64,000 bases of DNA from Poronia punctata (taxonomy: Eukaryota > Ascomycota > Sordariomycetes > Xylariales > Xylariaceae), in contig MU401482.1 of NCBI GenBank assembly GCA_022579005.1, forward strand, positions 1 to 64,000. Reading direction: 5' to 3'. This document shows, one piece after another, positions 1-11,453 of this stretch. Made by a program: the position numbers and the translations under genes. The first letter of the stretch is position 1, and each line of letters starts with the position of its first letter. Below the pieces are notes generated by a model. That model saw only the letters and a program-made list of their open reading frames with translations, ran no database searches and was not told where the DNA came from.

Positions 1-418
1 AGCCTATACTAATACTACATTAGTATTAAGATCTTGTTACTACACCGTTACTACATGTAGTAATACTACATGTAGTACCAATTACTACATACTAAATTAA
101 CAACCCTGCAAGTAATCAATCTACGCGCTTAGCAAAGACTCAAGCCCCGAATTGTATTATGTAATCATCACTGTACGTAGGTACCTAAAACTCTAAAACT
201 ACATAGTCTAACCCGGAAGACACTAGCGCGTTTATAGGTTTCTTACAATACAGTAATCTGTTGCGCTACAAACACTGTACGCATTACAGAATGACCGGCC
301 GGCTGGGTTGAAGGTTTCTTGAATTGAGAATCGAAAATCGAAAGCTTTCCATATTCCACGAAGAGAGTACGATACCATCCCCATCCATCAACACAAACGC
401 GCCCAAAAAAAAACCACA
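1..418. other. Upstream intergenic region with small palindromes
   Basis: I see no gene here. The first 90 bases contain two adjacent copies of the palindrome TACTACATGTAGTA. The rest is ordinary AT-leaning spacer and presumably includes the promoter and 5' leader of the L49 gene that starts at 419. Short reading frames on both strands look like chance. Confidence 0.5.
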
Positions 419-985
419 ATGCTACCGACAACACCCATCATACGCCGTATGGCATTCCGAGCAGCCCCAGCCGTCCGATTGAATAATAACATCACTCCTA
501 TCTGTCTACGATTAAGAAGATCCTTGACAACGACGACGACAACGACAACAATTGAAGCGACACCCACCACCACCATCGCCGAAGAAACGCCAGAGCCCGT
601 CACGAAAGCACAACTGCCCTACTATGTCGGTCGCAACACGCTGAATAACCTGGGCGTGTACCAGAAGAAGAGGCGCGGCGGAAACTTGCTCCTCACCGTG
701 CTCCGGTACGGCGAGGGCGATTTGATGGCGCTGAAGCAAGATATCAAGGAGGCGCTCAACTTGGCCAATGATGAGATAACGATAAATAGCGTCACGAAAC
801 AAATCGTAATAAAGGTAAGCGTTCAACTCAAGTCTCGGATGGAAACATGGAACTTTATATCTGGGGCTGCTGGCGAATACTGAATCTTCCAAATCAACTC
901 GCAACCACCTATACTAACCGTGATAAACTTCAAGGGCCACCGACGCGCCCAATTATTGAACTTCTTATATACGGCCGGCTTTTAA
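419..985 (+). CDS. mrpl49: Mitochondrial large-subunit ribosomal protein L49 (Img2 family)
   Basis: This is a structural protein of the mitochondrial large ribosomal subunit. I join 419-814 and 935-985, giving 148 residues. The intron has a GTAAGC donor, a TACTAAC branch site at about 912 and an AAG acceptor. The N-terminus is basic and rich in Arg, Ala and Thr without acids, as expected of a mitochondrial presequence. The family core follows: LPYYVGRNTLNNLGVY, then RRGGN, a segment LTVLRYGEGDLMALKQDI and a terminal block GHRRAQLLNFLYTAGF supplied by the second exon. Without splicing the frame runs into unrelated residues, so the intron is needed to recover the family C-terminus. The ATG at 449 is an alternative start within the presequence. 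The family assignment is from recognised motifs and is quite secure. Confidence 0.9.
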
Positions 986-1610
986 AACATTCCATGAGCT
1001 TCTGGGGAGGAGTTAAGCCATCGGGAAAGCGACGTTACGTCGATATGCAACCGAGAAGACTCGGTCGAGATCATCACCCAGCGTCAACATTGTACGAATA
1101 TTTCCGGCCTCACAGGAAGGCCAAAACCAACATGAACCGCCGGCCCCTTCACGATAAGACTACGTCGAAGTCGGCCCCCATATGTGATAACAAAAATGTA
1201 TACTATGTCTAGCGCGGCTTTTGCTACCGAGAACAGAGAGCTTGCCAAAATGTGCAAAGGTAGAAACCAAATGATAGAAAGGCGAAGGAGAAAAAAGCTA
1301 AAGGAGAAGATAATCCCCTACAAAATTGCGCAAAAAATGAGACGCTCAAACGTGACCTCTCAGATCCAACTTTTGTATCCGCTTCCTTGACGCCTGCTTC
1401 GATCTTGATCTTGATCGGTCGCTTGCTCTCTCGCTTTTCAAGATTTCGCTCAATATAATAATAATGAAAATCGTCCCAGTTTCCTCCACACATACTTTTT
1501 TGATTTTGTGAATGCCCAAAACCCAGTCCCATCAAGGGATGATCCCAATATAGCCCTTGTTTCGAATCCGTCATCTATAATCGTATCGCAAGCTACAGCA
1601 GCCGCCGCGT
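986..1610. other. Intergenic region between convergent genes
   Basis: This stretch separates the 3' ends of the L49 gene and the PLP-enzyme gene. It should contain both 3' untranslated regions. Open frames here have no recognisable motif. I see no RNA gene or repeat. Confidence 0.5.
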
Positions 1611-2820
1611 CTATCTTGGGACTGGATAGTCCCTCGGGCCCTCTGTACAGTAGAGGACCACCACGGAATCGCCATTCAAGTCCGTATCCTCCTTGACCTC
1701 GGCGCATGCCCTCCTTAAGGCAGCCAGGGCAGCAGCGCCACAGGGCCCAGCCAGGATCTTGGCAGACTTGAGCTCTTGGACGGCCGCGTGCACCTCGACG
1801 TCGGAAACGGTGATACTTGCGTCGATGCCAGACTGCAGCACGGGCCAGGCCGTCGTGGACAGCGTCCCACAGTTCATGCCGTTCATTATAGTCTCGCCCG
1901 TCTGCACCGAGACGGAATGACCGGCCTTCATCGACGCTTGGAGAGAGGCCGCACTTGTCGGCTCCACGGCTATTATCGTGGCTCTGGCTTCCCGTCCAGG
2001 CGCCTTGTAGTGCGCTGTAACCGCCTCGGCGATTGAGCCAGCACCGCACGGGACGAAGGCATGGGTTGCAGGCTTCTGGCCCGTCGCCTCCAACACCTGC
2101 CTATCTGCTTCCGCGAGCATCGTGCCGTAACCTTGCACAAAGTACTGCGATAAGTGTTAACCAGCGCCTCTCATGCTTGGTAGGTTGGGTACTTTGTTAA
2201 TGAGACAGCATGAATGGGTCTCGCACCTTTGGTATATCACTATAACCCTCAAAACTGACGTCAAGCACGAGTATCGTATCCTTGTCCTCGGCCTCTTCCG
2301 ACACAATAGGGATCAAATCGTCGTAGCTGCCGTCAACGACAATCACCTCGGCGTCCTCGCTGCGGATCAGCTCGCGGGTCTCCTCAGGCATGAAGGCTGG
2401 TACCCAGACGCGCGCGTCGATGCCCATATACTTGGCCATGCGGGCAACGGCCCGCCCACAGTTGCCCTCGGTGGCGGTGACAATCTCAAGACCGGCTCTG
2501 CGGGCCTTGAGGCCAAGCTCTGCGATGGGGATCTGACCCTCGGCTACAGGGATACCTAAGTGCCAGCCGACGGCGCGGTATACGGCCCATGAGGCGCCGA
2601 GGATTTTGAAGGCGGGCAGGCCAAACCGATCCGACTCATCCTTGACCAACACGTGACCAAGCCCCAGTTCTCGCGCAACGGCGGGCAGCGGGTGAAGAGG
2701 GGTCTTGTTGTAGTCGGGTAGGGTCTCGTGGAAGGCTAGCACGGTGCCCTCAGTCTTCGCCCGGGAGCCGGCGTGCGTCCAACCCCGCGCATCGGGGTTA
2801 ATAAGGGTGGATGAGGACAT
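1611..2820 (-). CDS. PLP-dependent lyase, diaminopropionate ammonia-lyase-like
   Basis: This is a fold-type II pyridoxal-phosphate enzyme (tryptophan synthase beta superfamily), most like 2,3-diaminopropionate ammonia-lyase, which splits diaminopropionate into pyruvate and ammonia. On the minus strand I join 2820-2227 and 2144-1611, giving 375 residues; the family is usually near 400. The 82-nt intron (donor GTGCGA, acceptor CGCAG) falls between codons. The PLP lysine is K72 in the motif KDESDRFGLPAFKILGAS. The substrate/phosphate loop EGNCGRAVARMA is near residues 118-129. The cofactor glycine loop CGAGSIAEAV lies in exon 2. The start ATG at 2820 begins the continuous frame with no better alternative. 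The exact substrate is inferred; a threonine- or serine-dehydratase-like activity cannot be excluded. Confidence 0.85.
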
Positions 2821-3474
2821 TTGTGACTAGCGGCTGAATTTATTTAATTGTGTGGGCGCGAGTGGGTGCGCGAGTGGGTAGAATAATAAAGCTGTTAAAC
2901 TGGGATGGCCGGACCCTTGAATAATGGGGACGGGGAGCGGCTCTGGGCATAAAAGAGGCGGATGGGAAATAAGGGCGAAAGGGGAGCTCCTGGTGGACTA
3001 AACGGACTGCTAGTGCCGGCTTGATCCGGTGATGGCGGGATAATCAAATTGAGGTTGAAGGAGGCTCTGAGAGGATTGTCCACTCGAAACAGCCACGAAA
3101 ATGTTCCCCACCTTCCCCGACGCCCCCACGCCGATTTGAAATAGTGACCGGAGCGGTCCGCGTCCCTCCATTCTGCAAAGCACTTTGTTCTTTACTTGTC
3201 CTTGTGCCTCTCGGCCTGCGTGTCATCTTTTCCCGGTATCTGTGTCGCATCGCTACGTGCCGAGGGTATGCTCTGAAACAAATCAGAGCCTCTCTTCCAT
3301 GGGTCGAAAATCAAGTAAATCGTAATTACCCCGCGGTATTTACATACATATGTACCTACGTTGGTTAGGTACTTTCCACATGCCTACAACCCTAGTGGCT
3401 AAAGGTGGTATCAGGCAGGCGCTGTCACAGCAGGTGCAGCTGCATCCTACTACCTACTGTACCGGGAGATTGAA
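2821..3474. other. Promoter-side spacer of the PLP-lyase gene
   Basis: This region lies upstream of the lyase start (minus strand) and ends at the left inverted repeat of an AT-rich element. It has normal base composition, and I see no convincing coding sequence. Confidence 0.5.
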
Positions 3475-3792
3475 GGGGGCCACAACGATTGTAAGCGTTG
3501 TACAATGGCCACAACCGTTGTAAAATTTATAATCGTTGTAAATTTCTAAGGCTGTAAGTACTATTATATATAATTTAATAAGGGAAGTATATAAATTAAC
3601 TATTAAGGGCTTACGTGCTAAACTTTAAAAGATTATAACGCTATATTATGTAAGGTCCCTTATTAGCTACTAGGTTAACCTTGCGGCTACTTTTTAAACT
3701 TAAGAAAATTTTTAACCTTATTTTATTAAGTTGTCTTTATTACTTTTGCATATACCTTTATATATACTACTACTTTAACTAAAGGCTATACT

Positions 3793-3903
3793 AACCTTGC
3801 TGCGCGCTAGCTGCTAATGCTAAAAAGTAACCTTTAATTGTAAGGGCTTTATATAATATATAAAGTTACTTTTTAGCCTAGGCAGCCGGCGCACAGCAAG
3901 GTT
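3793..3903. repeat. Long hairpin copy A inside the AT-rich element
   Basis: The left arm AACCTTGCTGCGCGC pairs with the right arm ending GCGCACAGCAAGGTT. A second inner pair, AAAAAGTAAC and GTTACTTTTT, flanks an AT-rich centre containing TATATAATATATA. The only arm mismatch noticed near the ends is a C-to-T-type transition. Confidence 0.7.
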
Positions 3904-3987
3904 AACCTAGCCCTTTGTTTAGACCTTAGACCTTAAACTATAGACTATAAAGTAGGGCTAAACAAAGGGCTACTTTAATAAACCTTA

Positions 3988-4096
3988 ACCTTGCTACGCG
4001 CTAGCTATAATAGCTACAAAGTAACCTTTAATTATAAGGTTTTTATATAATATATAAAGTTACTTTTTAGCTTTAGTAGCTAGCGCGTAATAAGGT
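3988..4096. repeat. Long hairpin copy B inside the AT-rich element
   Basis: This is a second copy of the same hairpin: ACCTTGCTACGCGCTAGCT at the left, AGCTAGCGCGTAATAAGGT at the right, and inner arms AAGTAACC/GTTACTTTTT around TATATAATATATA. Between copies A and B lies another palindrome, CTAGCCCTTTGTTTAG and its complement, so the inverted repeats are nested. Confidence 0.7.
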
Positions 4097-4873
4097 CTAG
4101 GTTTTTTAGTGTAGCTTTTAAGTTAAAGTAGTATATGCTAATTAACTGTAATTTACATATATAACTAACTAACTAACTAGGCAAATAGCTTACCTAACTT
4201 TATACTTATTTATAAAGCTAATTTTAAAAGGCTGCAAAGGGCTGGCTACATTAAAAATAGGTTATAAAAAGCTACAAAAGGCTAGCTAGAATTAAATTAG
4301 CTATGTTAAAATAGGCTACAAAGGGCTATAAAAGGCTAGCTAGGATTAAATAACTTTTGTAATAGCTATAAAAGCTAAAGGTTAAAAGCTGCAAAGCAAA
4401 ATAGGTTAATAAGTTAATAGGTTAATAGGTTAATAAGTTAATAAGTTAATAAAATAAAGCATTAAAAACTAGAAATAAAGCATTCTTATTAGCTAAAGAG
4501 CTAATTATAGCAGTTTAGTAGTATAAATTCTACAACCGTTATAGATTTTACGGCTACTATAAAGTCTACAATTGTTGTAGATTTCATAATCGTTGTGGCC
4601 CCCTACAGAGTCTCGCAGCAGTACTTAGTACAACCGAGGGGTTTATGCAAGTGCTCCCAACTGCCAGTCGATCACGGGTGATGCAGGTGCCATGTCGCCT
4701 GCCCGGTTAACAACCTTACCAAGATGTTAGGTAAGGTTTCAGTCGTATACAGACCAGGGAGCGCCATCCGAGATCTAGGCCAGACGAGACCTCAATTCGC
4801 TGGTTGTGGAACGATAAGATATGAGGTATTTTACCTTGTCAACAGATGAAGAGAAAATGTTCTGTCGCACCAC

Positions 4874-5189
4874 CTAGATAGGATGAGGCACATCGTATTT
4901 GGCTTGCAACTCTGATACGAGACGCCACAAGGTTTTGTCCTCCGACTCTCGTTGTAACACAATGGCGACATTTATCCTCGCAGAGGTCTCTAGTTGCAGC
5001 TCTATGCGAGGAATGGCTTTTCTTTTGTAACCAATGCCGTCTCTCTCAAAGGTGCCGCTGCCGTAGCCATTATCCATAAGCGCAAGATGCTGGTATGTAT
5101 TGGCGAGCGGCGCAGTATACCTATCCCTGAGAGGCGGGTCTTCTAGGTGAAATTGTCTGGTGCTGATTACATAGGTAGCACGGGCCTAT
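4874..5189 (-). pseudogene. Orphan coding-like fragment, unknown family
   Basis: On the minus strand a frame stays open for about 104 codons from an AG-ending acceptor-like site (CAATAG at about 5195-5190) to a TAG at 4874. Its composition looks protein-like, for example LMDNGYGSGTFERDGIGYKR and TLWRLVSELQAKYDVPHPI. The only ATG-initiated part is 5077-4874 (67 residues). Upstream exons would have to lie inside or beyond the collagen-like gene that ends at 5333, so this is either a truncated relic or a terminal exon whose 5' part is lost. I do not recognise the family. It could also be chance. Confidence 0.35.
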
Positions 5190-5332
5190 TGACGTGCCTC
5201 TCACGATCAAGGCAGGTGCATTTCATGAACCCTTATTAACCCACTTTCCTTCGCCACGATCCCGGGTCATTTATCCGGGCACACAATGGCCATGTTTTAC
5301 TTGACTTCTTATCATTCTTGCCATCTAGGAGG

Positions 5333-6627
5333 TCAAGTCTTGCCCTTCCGGTCGCCGCCTTTCTTCTTTTTCTTCTTTTTCTTCCCTTGATTGTCCTGCT
5401 CGCTTTCATCGTCCCAGTCCTTCGCGTTGCCGGCACAATCCATGTCGGAGTGACCAATCTCCCCATGCTGACGGTCTTTATCGCCTGAAACTTCTATATC
5501 TTCCGTGCCTTCCATGCCATCCCTACTGTCCACGTCTTCCCTGCCCTCCATGCATTCTGTATAGTATGTGCCTTCAACGTAGTCAATGCTGGCACTGCCG
5601 AAGTCGCTTGGGCCATCGTTACAATCCATGCCATCCTTGCCATCCTTGCCATCTTTGCCATCTATGCCATCCTTCCCATTCTTTCCATCCATTCCATTTC
5701 TACCCTCCACCCCGTCTCTGCCGTTTGTGCCATTCTTTCCTGGCAGTCCATCGCGACCATCCCGACCATCCCGGCCGTCTCTACCAGGTTGTCCAGGTTG
5801 TCCAGGTTGTCCAGCTGCACCTGTTGCCCCCGACGGTCTAGTGCTCGTTATCAGATACGCTTCCAAGGGGTAAAAGCCAGTGCTGGTAGATACTTGAGAA
5901 CACTTTACTTACCCTACGCCACCAGCTGGCCCTTCTGTCCCTGGACGGCCTTGAGGCCCAGCTGGGCCTTTTGAGGTTCATTAGATTTTCGTAACGCCAG
6001 CTTGCTACATCGGCAAACCTACCAATTTCTCCCTTTGGTCCCGCAATGCCGGTTGCTAACAAGTCGTGTTAGCCGGATTGACGTAATGGCTTTGCTCAGT
6101 TTCACCCCTTTTGACTTACCACCAACTGGGCCTACGTCCCCTTTTATGCCTGCGTTGCCCTGCGCGCCTTTATCCCCCTTCGGACCCGGTAACCCAGTCG
6201 CTCCTTGTGGTCCGGGGGGTCCAGGAAGACCTGGACATCCTTGCGGCCCCTCTGGGCCGGTTTCCCCGCGCCGATGGGAGGCCGAGTAAGTACTTCCTTT
6301 TCGCCGAATCTTGTAAAGCCCCCAGCCCGAGGATACGAAAAAAATTACGAATAATACGACGACAACTATGACTACGGTACCCTCCGTTGTCCCGTTCCCC
6401 GCGTGTGTGGGCTTATCCGCCGGGGTTGATGTGGCCGTGGAGCCCATAAGCCCGTTCCCCAGCTCAATTGTGGTTACCTCGACGGCCGACGAGACCGTTA
6501 CCGTCTGCGTAAGAAATATGGAGTTTTTCCGAGCCAAATCGGGAGTCACCGACGGCCCCGCAGGTCCGGAGGTAGTCGAGACCGTAATGGTTATCCGAGG
6601 TCGAGCTCGTGTTCGCCGGTTTGACAT
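5333..6627 (-). CDS. Collagen-like single-pass membrane protein
   Basis: I reconstruct four exons on the minus strand: 6627-6120, 6055-6023, 5967-5913 and 5837-5333, giving 366 residues. Every junction is GT-AG and preserves the Gly-X-Y register. The N-terminus (1-83) is basic, then Thr/Ser-rich. One membrane segment spans about 84-105 and is followed by a basic YKIRRK stop-transfer. Fifty uninterrupted Gly-X-Y triplets then run from residue 121 to 270. They start Pro-rich (for example [16 protein letters not shown]) and become charged GKD/GRD repeats. The tail is acidic and ends in a Lys run. There is no classical signal peptide, so the membrane topology is unclear. Collagen-like proteins are rare in fungi; a cell-surface or adhesive role is only inference. 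Confidence 0.8.
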
Positions 6628-9257
6628 ACTTTTCTGTTCCTGCCCTCACTGGGTGCGACCGGTAGGTAAAGGTTTACGTTGACATTGGATCGGGTTAGTA
6701 TACAGGAGGTAGAAAACTGGTTTTATATGTGCATAACCACCTGGGGAGGAAGGAGGGCGCCTGAAACTATATTGAGCCCATGCTCTCTGCTCTTTGCTTC
6801 GAGAATACAGCTATTTGCTTTTCATCGAAGTCTATCAATTGGACGAGGCGCAATATCTAGGGTACCGGCTAAATGATTGGATAACCTAGGTAGGTATCCG
6901 CCATCCCCTTCACTGGCGACCATCTCCGGTGAGCTTATCTACTACATACCCCATTCCGTGATCTCGCCGTTGCGTGATTCACCTAGGCGTATACATTCCG
7001 GTAAAGACCGTCGAAAAACCTATATACCTGTACGGTAGAGTCCAATAGGATAATTTCCTTCTCCTAGAGGACTAGTCTAGTAAGGGGCTGCGCGAGAAGA
7101 GAAGCCCTCCGGAGTAGGGTATTATGTTGGTGCGAGTGTCATTGACTAGTATATATCCTGTGATACACTGAAGCGTCTTTGGGCGGGTAGACACGTGTGG
7201 TTATTGCTGTATACGTGTTTGCTTTGCCGTGGAGACCGGATTGATCCGTTTGTCAAGTTACTCCTTCTCTCCTGATGCTGAGGATGAGTCTCTGACATTT
7301 TTCTTCCCTTTTATGTTTTGTCATGGGCAAAGAATAGCCTTTTGTGATTTAGCTCTAACGTGATACTAAATCAAGACTCGCATCTGGAGTCCTTGTCTCT
7401 GCGACGCGTAGGGGGTTGATGGTTGACGTTGTCCATCAAATGACGCTTGTGAATGGATGGATACCTTGGATGTGGACCTGACTCCCCGTTCCCTGTGATC
7501 TGTTGAGTAAATTTTCCGGCTTGCTACGTATGTTTGATAATGCTTGCCTCTGCAAGATGCATATATAGCCGAAGCCAAATACACGAAGACACATCAGAGT
7601 AGGTAACAAGGTGCTGATAATTATGTGACACCTTTTGCAAAGGTTAGGTAAGTAGAGAAACCTTGCTTGGCCGAATGGCATTATCCCGGAGATATGTTTT
7701 TGGCTCACGACAGATACCGTGATATTCTACAATCTGATTAGATTTATTTCGTCGACGGGTAAGGCGGCAGGACACGTCACACGCACTTGACAGAGCGGAC
7801 TACAAAAGAAAAACAAGAAGAAGAAAAAAATGCAAACAGACATGCAAACAGCCAATTTGGAAGTTTGCTATTATGCGCGGCTACCTAGTATATCCGGTAA
7901 GTAGGTAGTGACAGCTGCAGCTACTCTTCTACCTGGGAATAAAGTACCTACTAGGTAAGATAATAGGTAGACCAGGGAACCGGGCTTGTCAACGCGGTAA
8001 ATCTTGTGCCGGACGTACGAGGAGCTGCCGTCAGGTATCTCTTCTTTTACCCAACCTTCCCTGCCCTAGCCCGTGTGGTAGCAATTGGGTAGAAAACGAG
8101 TCGAACTGGGTAGTGATGCCGATTCGTATAAGTCCCTTCCCGCGGAGTTATTCACGAAGCCTTGCGGTGTCATTGTCTGTAGGAGTTATGCGAGAATGGA
8201 CCCTGACATCCGCTCTACGAGTACTGTTGGACTGTGAGGCTGACAGCAGCTTTCTTCAAGGAGGTTACTAAACTAGTAAGCTCATCAGTCGAAGAATTAT
8301 CCCAAAGTAGGCTCTTTCGTGATATATCCACGGAAAATGGCCAGGTTGATGACTGACCCAAAAGTGGCGTCTCGCGTTGTTTCGTTCTTTGATTAGGAAA
8401 GAATGCTGTTAGACATGGTTTCTTTTGTCTAGATGAGACTACGTGGCCTAGATATCCTTAGAGAACAGAAGAATTGGGTTGTTTGATGACTGATACTATA
8501 CCCAATTTCTCGGAGTATACATACTGAGCAGGTAGTTTCGATGATCTAAAGGATTGTAGATGGTTCATCTCATGGTGATATGCATGCCTATAGCTGCCTA
8601 CCATACATAGCGAGATCATCCATCATACATTGTATGTGGTGGATTCCTTTCCAGGTACCTACGATCTTGGCTTCTGGACAACTCTTTCCTGGTTTTCTAA
8701 ACTGAGTTTGGATAATTGCCGCGTTGTTGTAACAGGGATGAAGTTACCAGAATCGACAAAGACACGACTAGTAGGAAGCGCAAGGTGCATGTGGTTTACT
8801 GTTGACCTTTGAAGCACCTACAAAACTAAAGGCAGAACCACTCAAAGTTCCCGTCGTCTTCCCCTGTTATAACCTTTACACCTATTAAGGTTAGCTTGGT
8901 GGAATGTGGGCCCCAAAACTCTCTAACAACACCCCGGATAATTGTCGGTCAAGCCACACACAGCCACAAATCGTTAATCGATCTTGCCAAGTGCAGGCCC
9001 AAACAGCCAGCCACATTGCAGGGGGGTACGCATCCCACAATGTGGAAACCACCGCCAAAACCCATCATGGCAATTGAGCCTGCCCCTCCCAAACCGTAGG
9101 TTTTTTTTACAGCCCGCAATCTCCAAACAAGTTGTCGTATCGGCTTCGCCACGACCACGGAATACCAACTCACGATACCCATATTCCGTATTCCGTCTAT
9201 CGAGTTCATCTCATTAATAGCATCGGGAGCTAAGGAAAAAGAAATATCATCTTCAAC
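6628..9257. other. 2.6-kb intergenic region without recognisable genes
   Basis: This stretch separates the collagen-like gene from eIF3e, which runs the other way, so it holds two promoters. Several 60-90-codon frames overlap each other on both strands around 7366-7708 and 8896-9217, but none shows a family motif. Repeated TAGGTAGGTA-type motifs occur near 6890 and 7890-7965. Confidence 0.5.
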
Positions 9258-10619
9258 ATGGCCGACTACGATCTTCTGCCGAAGCTCTTACCCTACCTAG
9301 ACCGCCACCTCATTTTCCCACTTCTTGAGCACACTGCCAACCGTCTGCCGGAAGATGCCGACGATGCTGCTCTTCGGCCTATAACAAAGGCCAAGTTCGA
9401 GCTGCTGAAGACGACCAATATGATAGATTTCATCGGAAGCCTGCATGCCGAACTCGAAGGACTCGATAGCCCCCCTCAGGAATACGATCAGAAGCGCCAA
9501 AAGGTTATCCGACGCTTGGAGGAGCTTGACGAGAGCACCAAAAAACTTATCGATCTTTTTGGACGGGAGGATGTTGTTGGCAACCTGCGGAGCGACAAGG
9601 TCGCCAATTTGGAATTCCTTAAGAATGACCATGGTGTATGGGACCTACTTTTTTTCAATCTAGTTTTCACCCACCAAACGTCGGCCAGTACTGACTAGTA
9701 ACAGGTGACGCTTGAGATGGTGGACGCGCTCTACGACTTCGGAAACTTCCAGTACAGCTGCGGTAACTACGGTGCTGCTGCGGATCTTCTTTACCAGTTC
9801 CGTGTCCTCTCCACAGATAACGACAAGGTTGCCGCCGCAACCTGGGGAAAGCTTGCGTGCGAGATTCTGACGACAAACTGGGAGGGAAGCGTCGAAGAAC
9901 TTAACAAAGTCAAGGAATCTATCGACACAAAGCTGTTCAACAACCCGCTGGCCCAGCTGCAACAACGAACCTGGTTGATCCACTGGGGCCTTTTCCCCCT
10001 CTTCAACGACGACAAGGCTCGAGACCAACTCCTCGAACTGTTCTTCAGCCCCGCCTACATAAACACCATCCAGACCAGCAGCCCCTGGATCCTTCGCTAC
10101 CTGACGGCGTCCGTCATCACCGGCCGCAACCGCACCCGTAATTCCGGCCAGCATCAGAAGCAGCTCAAGGATGTCATCCGGATAGTCAAGCAAGAAGCCT
10201 ACGAGTACACTGACCCTATTACCGATTTTATTCGTGCTCTTTATGTCGACTTTGATTTTGAAGAAGCACAGCGACAACTGCTCCTAGCCGAGGAAATCTG
10301 CCGATCTGATTTCTTCCTCGTTGCCGCGGCCGATACCTTTGTCGACTGCGCCCGCCACCTCATCTCAGAAAGCTACTGCAAGATCCACGCGCGCATTGAC
10401 ATCAAGGATCTTAGCACGCGGCTAGGCCTTGGCCAGGACGAAGGAGAGAAGTGGATCGTCAACCTCATCCGAGACACCAGAGTGGACGCCAAGATTGACT
10501 ACAAGGAGGGAACCGTAGTCATGAACCACCCCCCTAGCTCTGTTTATCAGCAAGTTATCGAACGGACGAAGGGTGGTTTCTTCCGGACTCAAGTCTTGAG
10601 CGCTGCTGTAGGGCGTTAG
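9258..10619 (+). CDS. int6: Translation initiation factor eIF3 subunit e (Int6)
   Basis: This is a subunit of the eIF3 complex, which recruits mRNA to the 40S ribosome. Exons 9258-9635 and 9705-10619 give 430 residues, close to the usual fungal length. The 69-nt intron has a GTATGG donor, a CTGAC branch site and an ACAG acceptor. The N-terminal eIF3e domain begins [24 protein letters not shown]. The conserved stretch [20 protein letters not shown] follows the junction. A C-terminal PCI domain covers roughly residues 230-400 and includes [20 protein letters not shown]. The protein ends [13 protein letters not shown] at a TAG codon. The start ATG sits in CAACATGG, a good fungal context. After the stop the same frame stays open for another 39 codons (see findings). 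Confidence 0.95.
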
Positions 10620-10739
10620 GAAGAGGATATAGAGCGCAACAGGCTTAAAGATGCCGAGAGTAATGCTGAGGAGTCTGAGGCTTCCAGCGGCGGCGCAGCT
10701 CGGGAGGGAGTCCATGAGTCGGTCAACACCGTCCACTAG

Positions 10740-11453
10740 ACGTCGGAAGAAAGGGAGGCGTACGGAGTATGTCAGCTTCCACCGATGACTGATACGGATC
10801 GGGATGCAACGCCTGTACCAGCTCGTCGACAGATGACGATACACAGGCACAACTGGGCACAAAAGTAGCAGCAGAAGCAGCGAGGGAAAAGAATATTCTC
10901 TTAGTCAAGCATGAGCGGCGTCTGGTGTTCTGGTATAAAGTAAGGCGGTAGCTATATCATGGTGTCTTTTGATTTCCAAGATGATTCTTAATACAAAGCG
11001 AGAAAGCTTGACTTGTAGTTCGAGACACCCTGCTGGGATGTGTGGCTTATTGTCTTGTTGTCTTGTTGTCTTGGTGTATACGTGGTCCTCCCATTTAATA
11101 CGGGGCTATGCGGCGCACTTTCGGTGGTAGCCCTCAATTTACTAGACAAGAAAGGGGTATCTAATGACTATGTTACTCCGTCCGAAAGGCCAGATACCTT
11201 TCATTTCTGCCCACGTGGATGATGGAAGTAGAGAATCCTTTCTACTCTTTCTATGGACCTACCAAACCGGGGCAACTAGGAAGAATCGAGCTTGCCTCTC
11301 ATAAGACGCCCTAGTCCCACATGGTTACCTATTCATCTACCTATTTATTGCCCGCGATGGCCGAACTTTTTTTAATTTTTTTTCATATTTATTTCAGAAT
11401 TTCTTTCTATAGCACCCTTGCATCGCAGTTCCCTATTACTTATCCCTTTTCAT
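10740..11453. other. Intergenic region between convergent genes
   Basis: This holds the 3' flank of eIF3e and the 3' flank of the UstYa-like gene. I see no coding signal. T-rich runs at about 11369-11403 are compatible with 3'-end processing sequence. Confidence 0.5.

Larger units (their letters stand above)
3475..4603. mobile_element. RIP-degraded, MITE-like inverted-repeat element
   Basis: A 1129-bp AT-rich block is bounded by perfect 16-bp terminal inverted repeats, GGGGGCCACAACGATT at 3475-3490 and its complement at 4588-4603. Inside each end are further ACAACNRTTGTA-type subterminal motifs, as seen in non-autonomous DNA transposons. The interior is strongly biased to A/T and TpA, with no coding potential, as expected after RIP. 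I could not find a matching target-site duplication: the flanks are GATTGAA on the left and TACAGAG on the right. The superfamily is undetermined. Confidence 0.7.

Noticed and set aside
5566..5873. Pro/His/Cys-rich plus-strand frames opposite the collagen gene
   Set aside because: They are the complement of the Gly-X-Y repeats and have no independent support.
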